Assembly (NCBI GenBank): GCA_036365515.1
Contig: CM070873.1
Coordinates: forward strand, 72,132,529 to 72,196,528
Reading direction: 5' to 3'
Source: Torymus aiolomorphi
Taxonomy: Eukaryota; Arthropoda; Insecta; Hymenoptera; Torymidae
DNA: 64,000 bases
Part shown: one piece after another, positions 47,601 to 59,470 of the stretch
Position numbering within the stretch: position 1 is the first letter of the stretch
How the letters are laid out: every line of letters begins with the position of its first letter
Made by a program: the position numbers and the translations under genes
The notes under the pieces: model-generated
What the model saw: the letters and a program-made list of their open reading frames with translations, nothing else
What the model was told of the DNA's origin: nothing
Databases searched by the model: none

Positions 47601-50600
47601 TTACGTCCTCTATCTGAAACGGCAACAAAAACGCGCATATTATCCTTCTCCCAAGCCCTTTCCCCCCTCAAACAAAAGTAAATATGTACAAATCTACCCC
47701 GCCATCTAACCCTCATCCGCCTCCCCATAAAGAGATCAAATTTTCTCGAATCAAGCACTTTTCCACTCCGCAAATAAAGATATAGAGCTCTCGCGCGCAC
47801 ATCGCGCTCGGGTTGCGGACAGAGTTGGCCGGAAGTTTGCCTTCGCTCCACCTCTCTCTCTCTCACACACTTATATAGCCGAGGGCGTGACCCATCATAG
47901 CTCATATCTCGGCATCGAAACGCAAACTATCCTCTTTCCTGGGCCGCTCGCTACTATCGTCCCAAAAAATCGCACCCCCCGCCGTCACGCGAATTAAGCG
48001 TCACCTCGCGGCGTCTCCTATATCTCTCCTATCTCCGACATTACACCGCACGCAATATAAGGAATATCTGCTGCGCGTCTCCGCTCTCACCTTATCCTGT
48101 ATCTGGAGATAATGATCGCGGGTCATCGTCGGGTTGAACGGGTACTTCTCGAGGGACCGAGCGCAGCGCACCCGCGTCGAGATGACGTACTTGCCGCTAG
48201 GATCGAAGCTGGGCAGCTTGTCAGGCTTGCCGAAGTCGGACGGCGGATGTACGTCCTGGGAGCGAAAGCCCTCGTGGTAGTCCTCGATAATGTGGTCGAA
48301 GAGCTCGGCGAAGGTCGCGTAGGATTCCGGGTCGCAGGCGTAGACGCCGATGCCCGAGTCCGGGTTCTTCAAGCCCGACTGTATGACGTCGAGGAGAGTC
48401 GAGCCGAAGCTCGGAGTTTTGCGCGTCTGGAAGGGAGAAAGAAAGATGATGAAGAAGAGCGACGTTTTGTGATTGGAGATGCTGGGTGCCCCGAGGGCAG
48501 CGGAGATTGGCCTTCCCGCGATGGCTTCCTCATTTGCGTTTAGTTGAGGGGGTGGGCCGGTCGCCGTACCGTAATTACGCGGGGACGGAATCGTTCGGTG
48601 ATAAGGGCGGGCTGTGAAAAAGACGGCCTGTCGTATAGATAGTCAACTGTATGGAATTTCAGATATCTGAGGGCGAGAGACCCCCGGAGCGATGGCTGTT
48701 GGGCCGTCAAGACAGTAACGATCGGCAGTTTGTTTTATGACCATTTCCAAGCTCCGGTTGAAAGCTTCAATTATTTACTGGCCTAAATGTGTCAGTTTTA
48801 GTGGTGTACTTGGCACGGCAATCGTGCAGTTGTAATTCGTATTTTATTTTTTTAGATCATTTGCGTTGTATCGAAATAGTTTTTGGGTATATAGGGGAGA
48901 GCGGGGCAAGTAGCGCAGAGAGGTAAGTTGACAATACTATAAAAAACTTATTGTGAACACAGTATTGCACCGCGGCTCAGTCGTCATAAATATTGTTACT
49001 GTAATACTGTTAACATTGATGTTCGTCACTTTATGCAGTGTATTTATGACGACTAAGCCTCGGCGCGGTACCGTATTTACCATAAGTTTTTTACAGTATT
49101 GTCAACTTACCTCCCTGCGCTACTTTCCCCGCTCTCCCCTACTTATTATTTTATAATATTAAGTGTATCTACCTTTTCATTTTGACGCGAAATGAGTTTT
49201 AATCGTTAATTATTTAGATTATTATGGCGCTGTGTAATATTTGATGAAAGATAATTATAAAGCTTTCAAGAATATGATTTTCTGTAGATATTTCGCTCTA
49301 ATTTTGTATATTAATTTCTGTGCGCGAAGTTTTCATGTTAAGATCTTTTACGACTTACTCAGCTTCTTACGCAAGCTGTATAAAAGCAACAAGGTAAGTG
49401 TAAGAAGTATGTCAGTGAGCTATATTCTCACGTCTTTATTGATTTTTATAATTTAATAACAGTATCTTTAAATAAATTTTAATTTCGCTCGAACAGTGTA
49501 TAATCAAAATGATTAATTAAATTTTCCTTTGTTAAATTCATAACATCAAAAATACGTTTTTATTAGAAAATCGACTACGATCGTGAGATCAGTTTTCAAC
49601 CAGTTAAGTCCATTCGTGTAATTGTTATTATGGTACTACATGAAAATATCGCAATGAAATAAAAGAGACAGGCTATTTTTTATTTGGTAAATTAACGGGT
49701 CAATTTAATTTTGACAGATGAAGCCAATGGGTATAATTAATAAACTTAAATAAGAAAAATTTTAAACAAGTGATCCTCCCCTAGTACTAGTAGTGACCCA
49801 CTTTTTGATAAATAATTATTGTAGAAATGACGTAAGTACAAAGCATTATAAAAATTGATTTCTTATTATAAAGCTTCATCATTTTTTACCATTGATCACT
49901 ACAACTATTATTTTAGTATAAAGAAAGTTCAAAGTATGTATATTATCTGCTGAAAATATTGATAAAATATCTCAAATAATTATTAAAAAATAAATTTTTT
50001 TCGTAATTGCATATATAAATTTAGATGTTACATTATCATTCAATTATTTGGACAAAAATTAAAGAAATGATCCAGTGTTGATACGTATATTAATTGTTCT
50101 AGCGTCAAGTAACAATGATAAATAGAATTACTTCTTAGTATCCAGTAATACATTATAATACAAGACTATGTGAATGTTGGTTCAATCGAAAATATCTTAT
50201 TACAGTATTCATTTAAATATAAAAATTAAAACTCCTTAAAACTATTGAAATCCTTTAAAAAAAATTGAAATAAGTTTAAATGTTTCTTAATTATTCAAGC
50301 ATTTCATTACGCGTGTCATGAAATCAGTTTACTATTTCATGTAGGAAAGTTTTTAGGAACTGTGTCCATGACGGTATTTCAAATTTTTGCAAAGTTGTGC
50401 TGTAAAAGTGACTACGCGACTTCTATGAACATAACAATGTTTTTACCGTATGCCGCATTCTTATTCACCTACTATTAATAGATTTTTATTACATTCTAGA
50501 AGCATAGCCTTCGTATCGTAAATAAATATTTCGTTTCCTCAACACAAACGTACAGAAATACGGCCAACGTATATACACTAAATGTCAATTCGAAATTTCG

Positions 50601-50814
50601 CGATATTTGACGGGACTGGTAATCAACAACATCGCATGCGTCACGCGCATACCTTGAGCTTATCGAAAAGCTCGCGGGTGAGGTATTTTTTGAGGAGCGA
50701 GTCGCTGGGCGTCTCCGAGAACCTGTCGTACGCCTCCTGGAGCTTGCGCAGCACCGCCGAGTCCACTTTGCCGCTCGACTTCTTCTTGCAGCTGCATTTA
50801 CTCTTGTCGCACAT
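32501..50814 (-). CDS. Arginine kinase (5 coding exons)
   Basis: Joining 50814-50653, 48426-48091, 43779-43614, 35735-35434 and 32650-32501 on the minus strand gives 371 codons plus TGA, with GT-AG introns in matching phases. The enzyme moves phosphate between ATP and arginine and buffers ATP in muscle, nerve and sperm of arthropods. Landmarks: the specificity loop DSGIGVYA (77-84), [22 protein letters not shown] with Glu240, [11 protein letters not shown] with the active-site Cys286, and GTRGEH with Glu329. Numbering is offset by +15 from horseshoe-crab kinase. Odd points are a Cys/Lys-rich start, [15 protein letters not shown], where the common insect form begins at MVDAAVL, and divergence elsewhere, so it may be a paralogue or an alternative-first-exon isoform. 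Exons are GC-rich in an AT-rich setting. ATG context (AACAAGATG) is good; in-frame codons upstream contain no ATG. Confidence 0.96.
34094..35245 (+). mobile_element. CGAGCGAAGCGAG element split by a foldback
   Basis: The outer parts (34094-34331 and 35046-35245) match 26147..26408: TAGTAGATTATG, ACAATTTTTTCGCATGCCC and TCTACTTTTTTCCCGATTAG. CCCGAGCGAAGCGAG occurs at about 34156 and 35095. The middle is an inserted foldback. It lies in kinase intron 4. Confidence 0.55.
34332..35045. mobile_element. GGGTGGGTCTAGA foldback family, copy 1
   Basis: It opens GGGTGGGTCTAGAAAGATAG and closes with the inverse. The arms pair through CGCCTCATTAGCAGATGCAC to a centre near 34688 (AGAAACTATAGTTTCT). The second copy is at 60298..60833. 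Confidence 0.8.
35434..35735 (-). CDS. Arginine kinase exon 4 (active site)
   Basis: It completes the Gly codon and encodes [20 protein letters not shown], the MQQGGDL loop and the active-site [11 protein letters not shown]. It ends YNLQ in phase 0 at donor GTGAGT. Confidence 0.97.
41838..42232. mobile_element. TA-CCCGC TIR element
   Basis: The ends read TA-CCCGCATAAAAATGG and, inverted, TA-CCCGCGTAAACAAAATTG, so a TA target is likely. It carries GGCCAT and CCATAT motifs and the 189 bp block shared with 61361..61546. Confidence 0.6.
41926..42114 (+). repeat. Dispersed ~187 bp repeat, copy 1
   Basis: It matches 61361..61546 with scattered differences (TTCCATAAGAAAAAT, CTAATGTTCACGAGTTTTTT, CCCTCTAA). 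Confidence 0.75.
42349..42599. mobile_element. CCCTGGTAGAAA foldback family, copy 2
   Basis: It opens CCCTCGTAGAAA and closes TTTCTACCAGG, and matches 18114..18345 on the opposite strand (TCGTCGACAATAGCAACATA). Confidence 0.72.
43614..43779 (-). CDS. Arginine kinase exon 3
   Basis: It encodes [17 protein letters not shown] through [14 protein letters not shown] to EFWPT, and ends after the first base of a Gly codon at donor GTGAGT (phase 1). Confidence 0.96.
46022..46994. mobile_element. CCCTGGTAGAAA family, copy 3 with inner palindrome
   Basis: The ends CCCTGGTAGAAATT and the inverse bracket 973 bp. Within it, about 46447-46860 is a second palindrome (ATCAACTGATGAGAATTTTT; CAGTCAGATTGCCCTTGTTT), suggesting either nested insertion or long inner arms. 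It lies in kinase intron 2. Confidence 0.7.
48091..48426 (-). CDS. Arginine kinase exon 2
   Basis: It encodes 112 residues from [18 protein letters not shown] to DHYLQIQDK and contains the arginine specificity loop and the [17 protein letters not shown] block. Acceptor is TTCCAG and donor GTGAGA, both phase 0. Confidence 0.96.
48894..49139. mobile_element. 246 bp MITE, GGGGAGAGCGGGGCAAGTAG ends
   Basis: It opens GGGGAGAGCGGGGCAAGTAG and closes with its inverse allowing mismatches. TA flanks both ends. The arms pair almost to the centre. It lies in kinase intron 1. Confidence 0.75.
50653..50814 (-). CDS. Arginine kinase exon 1 (N-terminus)
   Basis: It encodes 54 residues from [12 protein letters not shown] to [10 protein letters not shown], ending in phase 0 at donor GTATGC. 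The first ~15 residues extend the usual start. A pyrimidine tract ending in CAG about 60 bp upstream (CTTTCTCCCCAG, exon side beginning at 50872) could be the acceptor of a 5' UTR intron; this is inference. Confidence 0.9.
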
Positions 50815-51877
50815 CTTGTTTCCGGCGGCTTCTGCGCTTTTTCTTTTCCTTTGGTAATGCCGATGGATTTCGCTGGGGAGAAAGGCCGAAAATCTTCTTT
50901 TTTTTGTCCTCTCTGTTTTGCTGGCCACTGGGAATTTGGGTTATGTCGAGCGAAAAGCTCTTCTTGCGCCGTGTGTGCGTGAGAGCGGTTAACTTTCCGG
51001 CGGTTTTTGTTTTGTCGGTCCCCGAAGTTTGGTTCGACGCGGCGTCGAGCACGACGATTCCTCTGTTTTTTCGAGTCTCTCTCTCGAAGTTTAGATGTAT
51101 GTGGGTGTGTGTATATATATACATGTGTGTGTGTGTGTGTATCTGTATGTGGGCTTTCGTTTGAAAAAGTCCATAGTTCCCGCAGAAATCCCGTCTTTCG
51201 TTGTTTAACTCTACTCCAAGAATTTCGATTAAATGTTCAATTGCGTGCAGTGAAGTTACAGAAAACATTGTTAATCATTAAGCATTCTGTTTTCGCTTAT
51301 GTTTCTTTTATGAAGAGCGCATTTGCTAAACTACAACATTTTATATGATGGAAAATGCATAAATGGGAGCAACATATAGACGTATAAAGATAGTTCTTTG
51401 AATTTTCACACAAAAAGCTTCTCTGAACATTTTAATTTATGTATACATCATACATTTTTTGTTTGCTTAATAAATATGTCTATATATATGGGTCATGGAT
51501 ATAATTTATAGATGATATAAATTTTTTTGTTCATAAAATTGTTTGTTTTTCATAAACAACAAGTAGAAAGTTTGAATGATAAAAATATAATATAGAAAAA
51601 CCAAGGTTTCACAAATGCAACTGAAATAACAAATTCATAGTATTGCACTATTTTGACCTCATTGTTGAAGTGTTAAATCCGACATTCAAATTAAATAATA
51701 GTACATTATGTAACAAGGGACTAAAGTCGCAGATTATTCCCGCGGATGAGTTCACTGCCCGAACGAGCGTAGCGAAACGAGCTAGCATATAGCACTTTAT
51801 TCCCATCGCCACTGTGGCCACTTCATAGATTTGAAAAGTTATTTTGAATTTATGAGTTATAATTTTGTTAGTTTTAA
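50815..51877. promoter_or_regulatory. Upstream of kinase ATG: UTR/promoter candidate
   Basis: The first ~250 bases are GC-rich, unlike the flanks, and hold a possible UTR-intron acceptor near 50872. A (GT)n tract lies at 51124-51140. A GAGCGTAGCGAAACGAGC motif occurs at about 51765. No clear TATA/initiator pair. Confidence 0.3.
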
Positions 51878-52614
51878 GGGGGGGGGGGGGGGTATGGTTA
51901 ATTCGTAAAAAAAATGGGTCATTTTTAATGATTTTTATATTCGCTCCAGTAAATGAAAATTTATTTTAATAAAAAGTATACGATTCAGTAACTATTGTAC
52001 AATATTCTGTGAAATTTTCATTGAAAAATATTAAAAATTAAGCCGTTGGCAGCAATTCTGCGAAGGTGCCTTGACAAAATGTTGTTTTGCGGTGGACAGC
52101 ATATCTCAGCACTGGATCATCTGAAATTAAAAATTGAAACAGATATCGTTAGATAAGCACATTCTCGAGGTAACAACGAGAGGGATTTTTTTTTTTTTTC
52201 GATTTTTCAATTTTTGGTGACATAAAAACAAAACTTTGACATAAAAACACCGATTTTTGTTAAAAAAATTGACATATTTGTTACTGTAAAATTGTTAATA
52301 ATTAAAAAAAAAAGCTCTCGTTGTTACCTCGAGAATGTGCTTATCTAACGATATCTGTTTCAATTTTTAATTTCAGACGATCCAGTGCTGAGATATGCTG
52401 TCCACCGCAAAACAACATTTTGTCAAGGCACCTCCGCAGAATTGCTGCCAACGGCTTAATTTTTAATATTTTTCAATGAAAATTTCACAGAATATTGTAC
52501 AATAGTTACTGAATCGTATACTTTTTATTAAAATAAATTTTCATTTACTGGAGCGAATATAAAAATCATTAAAAATGACCCATTTTTTACGAATTAACCA
52601 CCCCCCCCCCCCCC
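51878..52614. mobile_element. 737 bp foldback ending in G/C homopolymers
   Basis: It starts with a 15-base G run and ends with a 14-base C run. The arms match through TGGTTAATTCGTAAAAAA, CAACATTTTGTCAAGGCACC and GCTGTCCACCGCAAAACAAC. The ~100 bp loop is AT-rich. Confidence 0.8.
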
Positions 52615-55600
52615 ACCCAATTCACCATAAACTATGTTCCTTTATTAGACTATGTTCCTTTATTCCCGCTAATTTACTTTATTCCTGCATTACGCGGGAA
52701 TAAAGTAAAAGAGGGAATCAGACAGCACTTTTGCCCCGCTTTTCAGGCTATAAAATGGCCATTATAATAGAGAAGGGAATAAAATATTTTAAATATTCAA
52801 ATTATTCTCTAATGCAATTATAAGAAATGTTTAGCTACCGGTATTTGAAAATTAAAAAATTTTATATGAAAATGAAACATGAAGACTGAAGAATTAGCAC
52901 AATTAGTATTGTTCTATCAGTTTCCTTTATTTTCAGATTGTACACAGTTTCATGCACACGCATATAAATATATAATACATACGATGTTTCTTTTCATCGA
53001 CAAGTCAGTATATCTATTATAGGAAATAGAATTGGTGAATAAAATGAATATAATTTTTTCTAATGTCTATACAAAAGAAGAAGACAAGAGTACCTTTCAA
53101 AATTTAATATAAAAGAAAATAATTTTACTCCTCATATTTTAGAAAGCTTAATGTAACACAATTTTTGCCGGTATTGTCATGACAATCGACATATATATAA
53201 TATAGATAATTAGATTTCCTTGCTACACATAAAAAATATTACAATTTCGTTGTTGAGCAGTTTTCCACATATATTAGATACAATAAACGTAGTGACTTAT
53301 CGATACGTTATTACACTTTTTTTGTTGGCATTGCCTTTTTTTTCTTTTTGAAAATGATCATACGATAGGGAAATCCAATACAGCAGCCGCAGTTGCATAG
53401 TAAAATTGTACAAATTTGATTTATATTTGTTTCAAGGTAGCTGACATGTGTGCACTGCGAGATTTATATCGCCATGGATATTCTAATGAGAAAACTGAAT
53501 TCTGTAAAATATCGCACTGTAAAATAATTTATTATCCGCATGGAAAAAAAAAACAACAACGGAAGAAAATTCTTGATAAAATGTAAAACGCTGAAATATT
53601 TATGACTATTCTTATCGCATTTCGCGCCGCGTGTGTAAAAACAGTGTAAAATGTATATACATGTACAGTAGCGTGAGAACCTACAGAAACAGACACGCGG
53701 CTTGCGCGGTATACGCAAAACCCTAGAAGAAAATTGATTGCGAGTTCCGGGAAAGCGCGCATATGTATGTCCGTCCGTACTATAAAACAATAAACCGCCG
53801 CAGCTTTCCAACCATAACGAGCCTATACTATATTTATATCAAATAGCGTCCACTCGCTTCAGACCAACTATATATACTGCGAGCAAAAGCAAATATTCTC
53901 TAATACGAAGACCCATCCGCGCGCTAGTGTATGTCGGTGGGGGCATGAAAAAGCCTCGAAACTCGCTCTCAAAGGGCTGCGCTTCATGATATCAAACGCC
54001 CGCATATCCCGAAGAGAGAGTCTACACCTAGCCCAAAACCGCTCGTATATCTCGTCTCTTTCCGGGCTGCCAAAGTCTCTCGCGCCTCGATGAAAGCTCG
54101 CCCGGCAGCTACGTCGTCGTCGTCGTCATCGTGGCGACGGTGTTCAGCCAATGAACCGGCTCTGAAATATTAAGCGCGGAGGGCAAAGACCCGCGTAGGT
54201 ATACGTGTGCGCCTCACTCTCCTCGCGGCAATACATGTACATAGCAGAGAGGCAGGTGTCGCGCGATGACGAGGGCTCTAGTGTAGCAGCGGCGTGTGCG
54301 TAGGACGTATAACGTGAATGGAGGCGGGGAGGGTTCGATGAATGCGCGCACGTGTGTGTGGTGCGGAGCAGGCGCCGCGTAATGGGCCGTTCGATTATTT
54401 AAATTCTTGTTTAGCGCGGGCGCGCGCGGATGGTTGTAGGTACAGCGGGAGTGATGTGTTGTATAGTTGGGGGATCAGAGGGAACGAGAGAGAGAGAGAG
54501 AAACGCTGACTGCCGTGTATATCTATAAAGTTATTGCGGTGCGGTGTTGATGCTTATGTTTGCGGGGTATTGATCGCGTGGCTCTCTCTCTCTCTCTCTC
54601 TCCGCGTTGCTCAGCTTTCTTTTTTCGTTAAGGCGATGTGAAGTCCAAAATCAACCCAATTTCGTTATTTAATAAATTAATGTTCGAACGTTTATTTGGA
54701 AAAACAATTTTGTCAGGCGCTCCGTATATGTAAATACTATGCTCAGAATTTTTTTTGAGTAATTCTATTAGCATTTGCATAAGATGTATTACACGTTTAA
54801 AAATTATGTCGGTATTTTACATCACTTTAAGCTGAGAGTCTCAGCTTTAATTTAAACGCAATACGTTTAGTTATTGAATTAGGCGGTAAAATTCAAAACA
54901 ATAAGCAATGTTTTAATCTTAGAAGAATTAATTATATTAATATTAGAATAAGTTATGTCAATATTATGTTCATATTTTATTCTTTATTTAATATCTTCAT
55001 GAAAAAAATAAAAAATCGAATAGTTTATAGTTTCTAATCTGAAAATTTAGTATTGGTTAAAGGTAAATGTATTACAGTATTATATCAATTATTAAAGATG
55101 CATTAAAATTAAAAGAAAAATATTTTCGACTTACCACCAATAAATTGTTCTTAGTATGTGTAATAAAAAAAAGTACACGCAGCGCGCGCAGCGCGCACAG
55201 ATTTAGCTAGTATGTTTAAAAAATCAATTTTCCATATACTCATACGCACTTCTACATCACTTCTCCTGTAATTCCACCATACGCAACCCATCAACCCGCT
55301 TCTGTTAGCCTCGTCGTCCAACTGCGCATCTTGCCCCCACCATTTCCCTATCGCAGAGGCGATCGCCTTATATTCTTGCGCTTTTTCGCTGACGACGAGG
55401 AGGCGGTGGCGGCAGACTCTTTCCCCCCACCTCGACTACTTTGGTTATTTTTTTCCTCGCCGCTGTTGTCCCCTCTCTTTCCGTGCATTATGCGGCGAGC
55501 TCTCGTTGAATTTTAATTCGATCGAGTGTTTACGGTATCATCGCGAGACGGTACACCTCCTTTTTTTCCACCCTCGTCCCAGTTTCCGAAGGTGTGCGGA

Positions 55601-56497
55601 GTGCTGTATGAAAGCTGGATTTCTCGTGCGCGAACATTTTTGGATGCGCGATTGCCATGGCGATTTTTGATGTTTCAGAATTCGTATTCGGGTAATACGA
55701 GTAGCAGCAGGTGTGAAGTGTATTTTTCGCGATGTATGTACAATCGAGCGATTTAGTTATAATACAGGTCATCGGAGAGGTGAGTAATATTATAGCTGGA
55801 CCGGAGCAGTATCATGAAAATGATGTATAGTTCTGGAAAATGGTAACATAATACCCGGAGCCCGTTAAAAGCTCCGACTGAATTTTAACCTCTCTCGTCG
55901 CTTTTAAATAAAAAAATATCGTATTTCGAAAAAAAATAAACAGTCGGATATAAAATTTCACAAAACGATTTGGGAATCGCGCAATAAAATGTTATACCTC
56001 ATTTTAGCTAGGTACTATATTATATGTTATTGTTTTTACCAACGACGCGCGCATAAAAAAGTATATATACACGCGTAGGGTAGGCACATTTATATCAGTA
56101 AATAAAGATAAAAATTTATCGCAAGCTCGTGAACGGAAAAAAGAGTCATTGCATTATCATGTTGAAGGGATTCACTTGTAGATGAAGACTTAGAGATTGA
56201 AAGTACGTGTCTGCCGAAGTGATAATCTTTTTTTACCACCTACAGAGCGAAACACGGTGATACATTAAGTAATAGCTTGCGATTATGATGACATTGAGTC
56301 ACGCACGGCAATTAGAAGCAAAAGTTTTCTTGATCCTATCCGTTTAATAATATAATTGCTGAGGTTTTCCTATATTTGATTCCGTTATTAGTGTATATTA
56401 TTTTAAATTGATGTGTCAGATTACAAACATGAATTTTCACAATAATAATAAGTCGATAAAGTAAGCCATCGTGTATTATCACATCTATCGCTGCAAT
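52615..56497. other. No gene; CpG-rich block and microsatellites
   Basis: The region 53590-54620 is CpG-rich, with (GTC)n at about 54111 and short GA/CT runs at 54488 and 54582. A second CpG-rich block is at about 55240-55760. These may be promoter or UTR parts of the kinase or an unseen gene. No protein match was recognised in any frame. Confidence 0.35.
54861..55210 (+). mobile_element. Helitron-like 3' end, copy 2
   Basis: It matches 25239..25581 and ends with GCGCGCGCAGCGCGC, spacer ACAGATTTAG-type sequence and CTAG before T. Confidence 0.5.
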
Positions 56498-57184
56498 ATT
56501 AAGGTGGCTTTTCTCGGTTTTTCCGAGTAAATTTTAAGATTTATTAATATAAGTTATAATATAAGTAAAGGTATAACTGTAATATAAGTAAAGGTATAAC
56601 TTGAATGAAGGGAACTTCAAGTAACGAATACAATTTTTTGTAAAAAATTCAACTTCTTTTAAAGTAAATGCAGCCACCTAAACAAAAATTCAATAAAAAA
56701 CTGGAATCTTTTTCAATTATTATCCGATTTTAATTTGTAAGGTCTCATTTTGTTCCTTGTTCAATTTCAGAGCGAGGTACCAATATAAAAAATAAAAAAT
56801 TATCGCAACCTGCAAAGTTACATCCTTTTGTTTGTAAAAAACACGCACATCCTTATAAACAATTGGACGTAGCTTTGCAGGTTTTGATAATTTTTTTATT
56901 TTTTATATTGGCACTTTCCCATGAAATTGAACAAGGAATAAAATGAAACCTTACAAATTAAAATCAGATAATAATTGAAAAAGATTCCATAGTGTTTTAT
57001 TGAATTTTTGTTTAGATTGCTGTATTTACTTTAAGAGATGTTGAATTTTGTTACAAAAAATTTTATTGATTACTTGAAGTTCCCTTCATTCAAGTTATAC
57101 CTTTACTTATATTACGGTATGCGAAAAAATCATATTAATAAATCTTAAAATTCACTCAGAAAAATCGGAAAGGGCCACCTTAAT
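56498..57184. mobile_element. 687 bp foldback, ATTAAGGTGGC ends
   Basis: It opens ATTAAGGTGGC and closes GCCACCTTAAT. The arms pair through ATTTATTAATAT and TCAAGTTATACCTTTACTTA to a centre near 56845. TTAA is found at both ends, which may be a TTAA target. Confidence 0.78.
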
Positions 57185-58092
57185 GACAAAGAAAATAATA
57201 ACATAGGATAATGTTTATATATTTAACGAAACAAGGATAAGAGCTAACCAATCATCTCCAACCCATAAATCGAATCATCGAGCAGTAAGATAATCGGATT
57301 CCTCCGCCTCGATCTTCCCCTGCAGCTTTCCCCGCCCAAAAAGAGTGAGATAGAGAGACTCAAATTCCCCTAAATACGCGCTCGCGTGCGTCTTCACAAA
57401 GAGCAAGAGCCCCGTAATAAGCTCGAGCGACGGTGGCAGCCCCGGGATTTAAAAGAAAACTCTTTCAATACCCCCGTCGACGGCGCGCGCGCAGCTTATA
57501 AGAAAGTAACTTGGGATAGATCTGACGCGCGAGAAATTTTCCAGCGCGTTATTTCTTCTTTCCACAATGGAGACGGAGTGAAGGAATCGCCCGTCGGATC
57601 TATCTCGGTTCTTTATGCCGCGGGGAGAGGAGATTTCGGTGCTCCCTCTCTCGACCCGTCCATATTTTATCGATTTCGTGCATAGGGTTATTTTTTTTTT
57701 TGTTCCTTGTATGGCGCGAGGAGGGAAAGAATTTTTCAATATACGTGGAGTTTATAGGGGAGATGCGTTTTTTTCTTTGGCAAAAAGCATTTATTTTTTA
57801 GTTTTACTTTTGCATAATGTGAAATTTCAATTACCATAAGATTCATGAAAAATTTTAATACCCGAGGCTTTTATTATCACAGCGTTTCTTAATGTGCGCC
57901 GTTGAAAGATCTTTAAAAAATTAATTATTTTCATGGTAAAACCCTTTCAAAGCTTTAGGATCTTCGCTCCCGAGTTTTTCATTTTTTTTCACTTTAAAAT
58001 ATATACTCTCACCATTTATTATTAAAAATAGTTAATATCTCTAAATGGAGGACGCACCTTTGAAAGTACTTTCTAATTAGTCAGCCATTCCC

Positions 58093-58094
<2 letters not shown>

Positions 58095-58177
<83 letters not shown>
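58095..58177. repeat. (AC)n microsatellite
   Basis: This is an AC repeat of about 83 bases with one interruption. It creates a false Cys-Val frame on the minus strand. Confidence 0.97.
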
Positions 58178-58286
58178 ATATACATTCTCCATCTCTCTTA
58201 TAATCTCAACAAGCAGCGTTAGATTTAATATATATGAGTTACCCCGAACATCCTTCGTCCTCTCCTGATCCTTAAAATTCACCTGC

Positions 58287-58340
58287 CACACACACACACA
58301 CACACACATACACACACACATATACATACACACGCGCGCG
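58287..58340. repeat. (CA)n microsatellite
   Basis: This is an imperfect CA repeat with ATAC interruptions, about 110 bp beyond the longer AC run. Confidence 0.93.
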
Positions 58341-59387
58341 CAGCTCATTCAACGAAAGTACAATTTTGTATATCGTGCCATAGCCACGTATAGACTCAAC
58401 GCGGTGCTGTAGCGGCCTAAACGAGACGCTATAAAATCCCCGGCTGTTCGCGCCGAAGATTTTCCCCGCCACCTCGGCGCTTTTCATACATCTTCCACGC
58501 GTCGGGAGGGTGCGAGAGAGAGAGAGAGAGAGACAAGGCCCCCGGCGAACAACTTTTTTTTCTTCCTCGATTTCTCACCCGGGTGCGTCTCGGTCGGTCG
58601 CCGCCGTGGCTTCTTCTTCTGCGCTTTGAATTTTTCAATAGCGTCTCACGCTGCTCGATCTATCTATCCTCCGCCTCGTCGTCGTCTACTGCGTCTGCGT
58701 CTACTTAATACGTAATTATTGCGGCGCTGAATTCGGGGGGAACACCCGCGGGGCGAAATTTCGTGAGAAGGAGATTTAGTTTCTCAAATTAAAGATCACG
58801 TGTCATTCTTTATGCTTTTTTAAATTAAACGTAAGTACAATGTGTTATGATACTTGATCAAATATTATTATTAGCACGCTATTTTCACTTTTTTAAGAAA
58901 AGTATAGAGTTAAAAGCATATCCAATAAGAAAAGAATCCTGAAACAAAAGATTACTTATATTCTCCTTTCAGTTATATACAGTTTTAGACTTGAAACAGT
59001 TGGCCGCGATGGACTCGAGGAAAAAATATATATCTCAAAAGGACTTCGATCGGCACTATAAACACCGTTGCCGAAAAAACGGCTTTTTGTTGAGAATCTT
59101 GGCCCGGCGCCATTTCTATTACCATACTAAACTATAATCTCTGCCTCCACGCTCAGCCGTGTTTTATTCCTCTTTTACTGCCCCTCTCTTTATTTTCCCC
59201 ATACCTCGCGAGCGCGCGTCTCCACACATACACACACACACCACTCGATCCTTCCCTCATCTTATCTCGACGCGCACATCTTTCTGTCTCTCTCTCTCTC
59301 AACTCTTACTCCTCCTCCAGCCGCCACCGACGCCTCTCCATTTCTTCCTCACTTCGTCTCGCGCGTGCTCGCTTTCCTTCCTCCACT

Positions 59388-59391
<4 letters not shown>

Positions 59392-59468
<77 letters not shown>
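59392..59468. repeat. (CT)n microsatellite
   Basis: This is an uninterrupted CT run of about 77 bases in a pyrimidine-rich stretch. It yields Ser-Leu and Arg-Glu false frames. Confidence 0.98.

Positions 59469-59470
<2 letters not shown>

Noticed and set aside
48112..48543. Plus-strand 143-codon frame
   Set aside because: It is antisense to kinase exon 2 and has no family motifs.
50815..50928. Longer kinase N-terminus of 38 more residues
   Set aside because: The upstream in-frame initiator would be GTG, there is no ATG, and a good splice acceptor lies within it.
58073..58348. 91-codon Cys-Val-rich frame
   Set aside because: It is a translation of the AC repeats.
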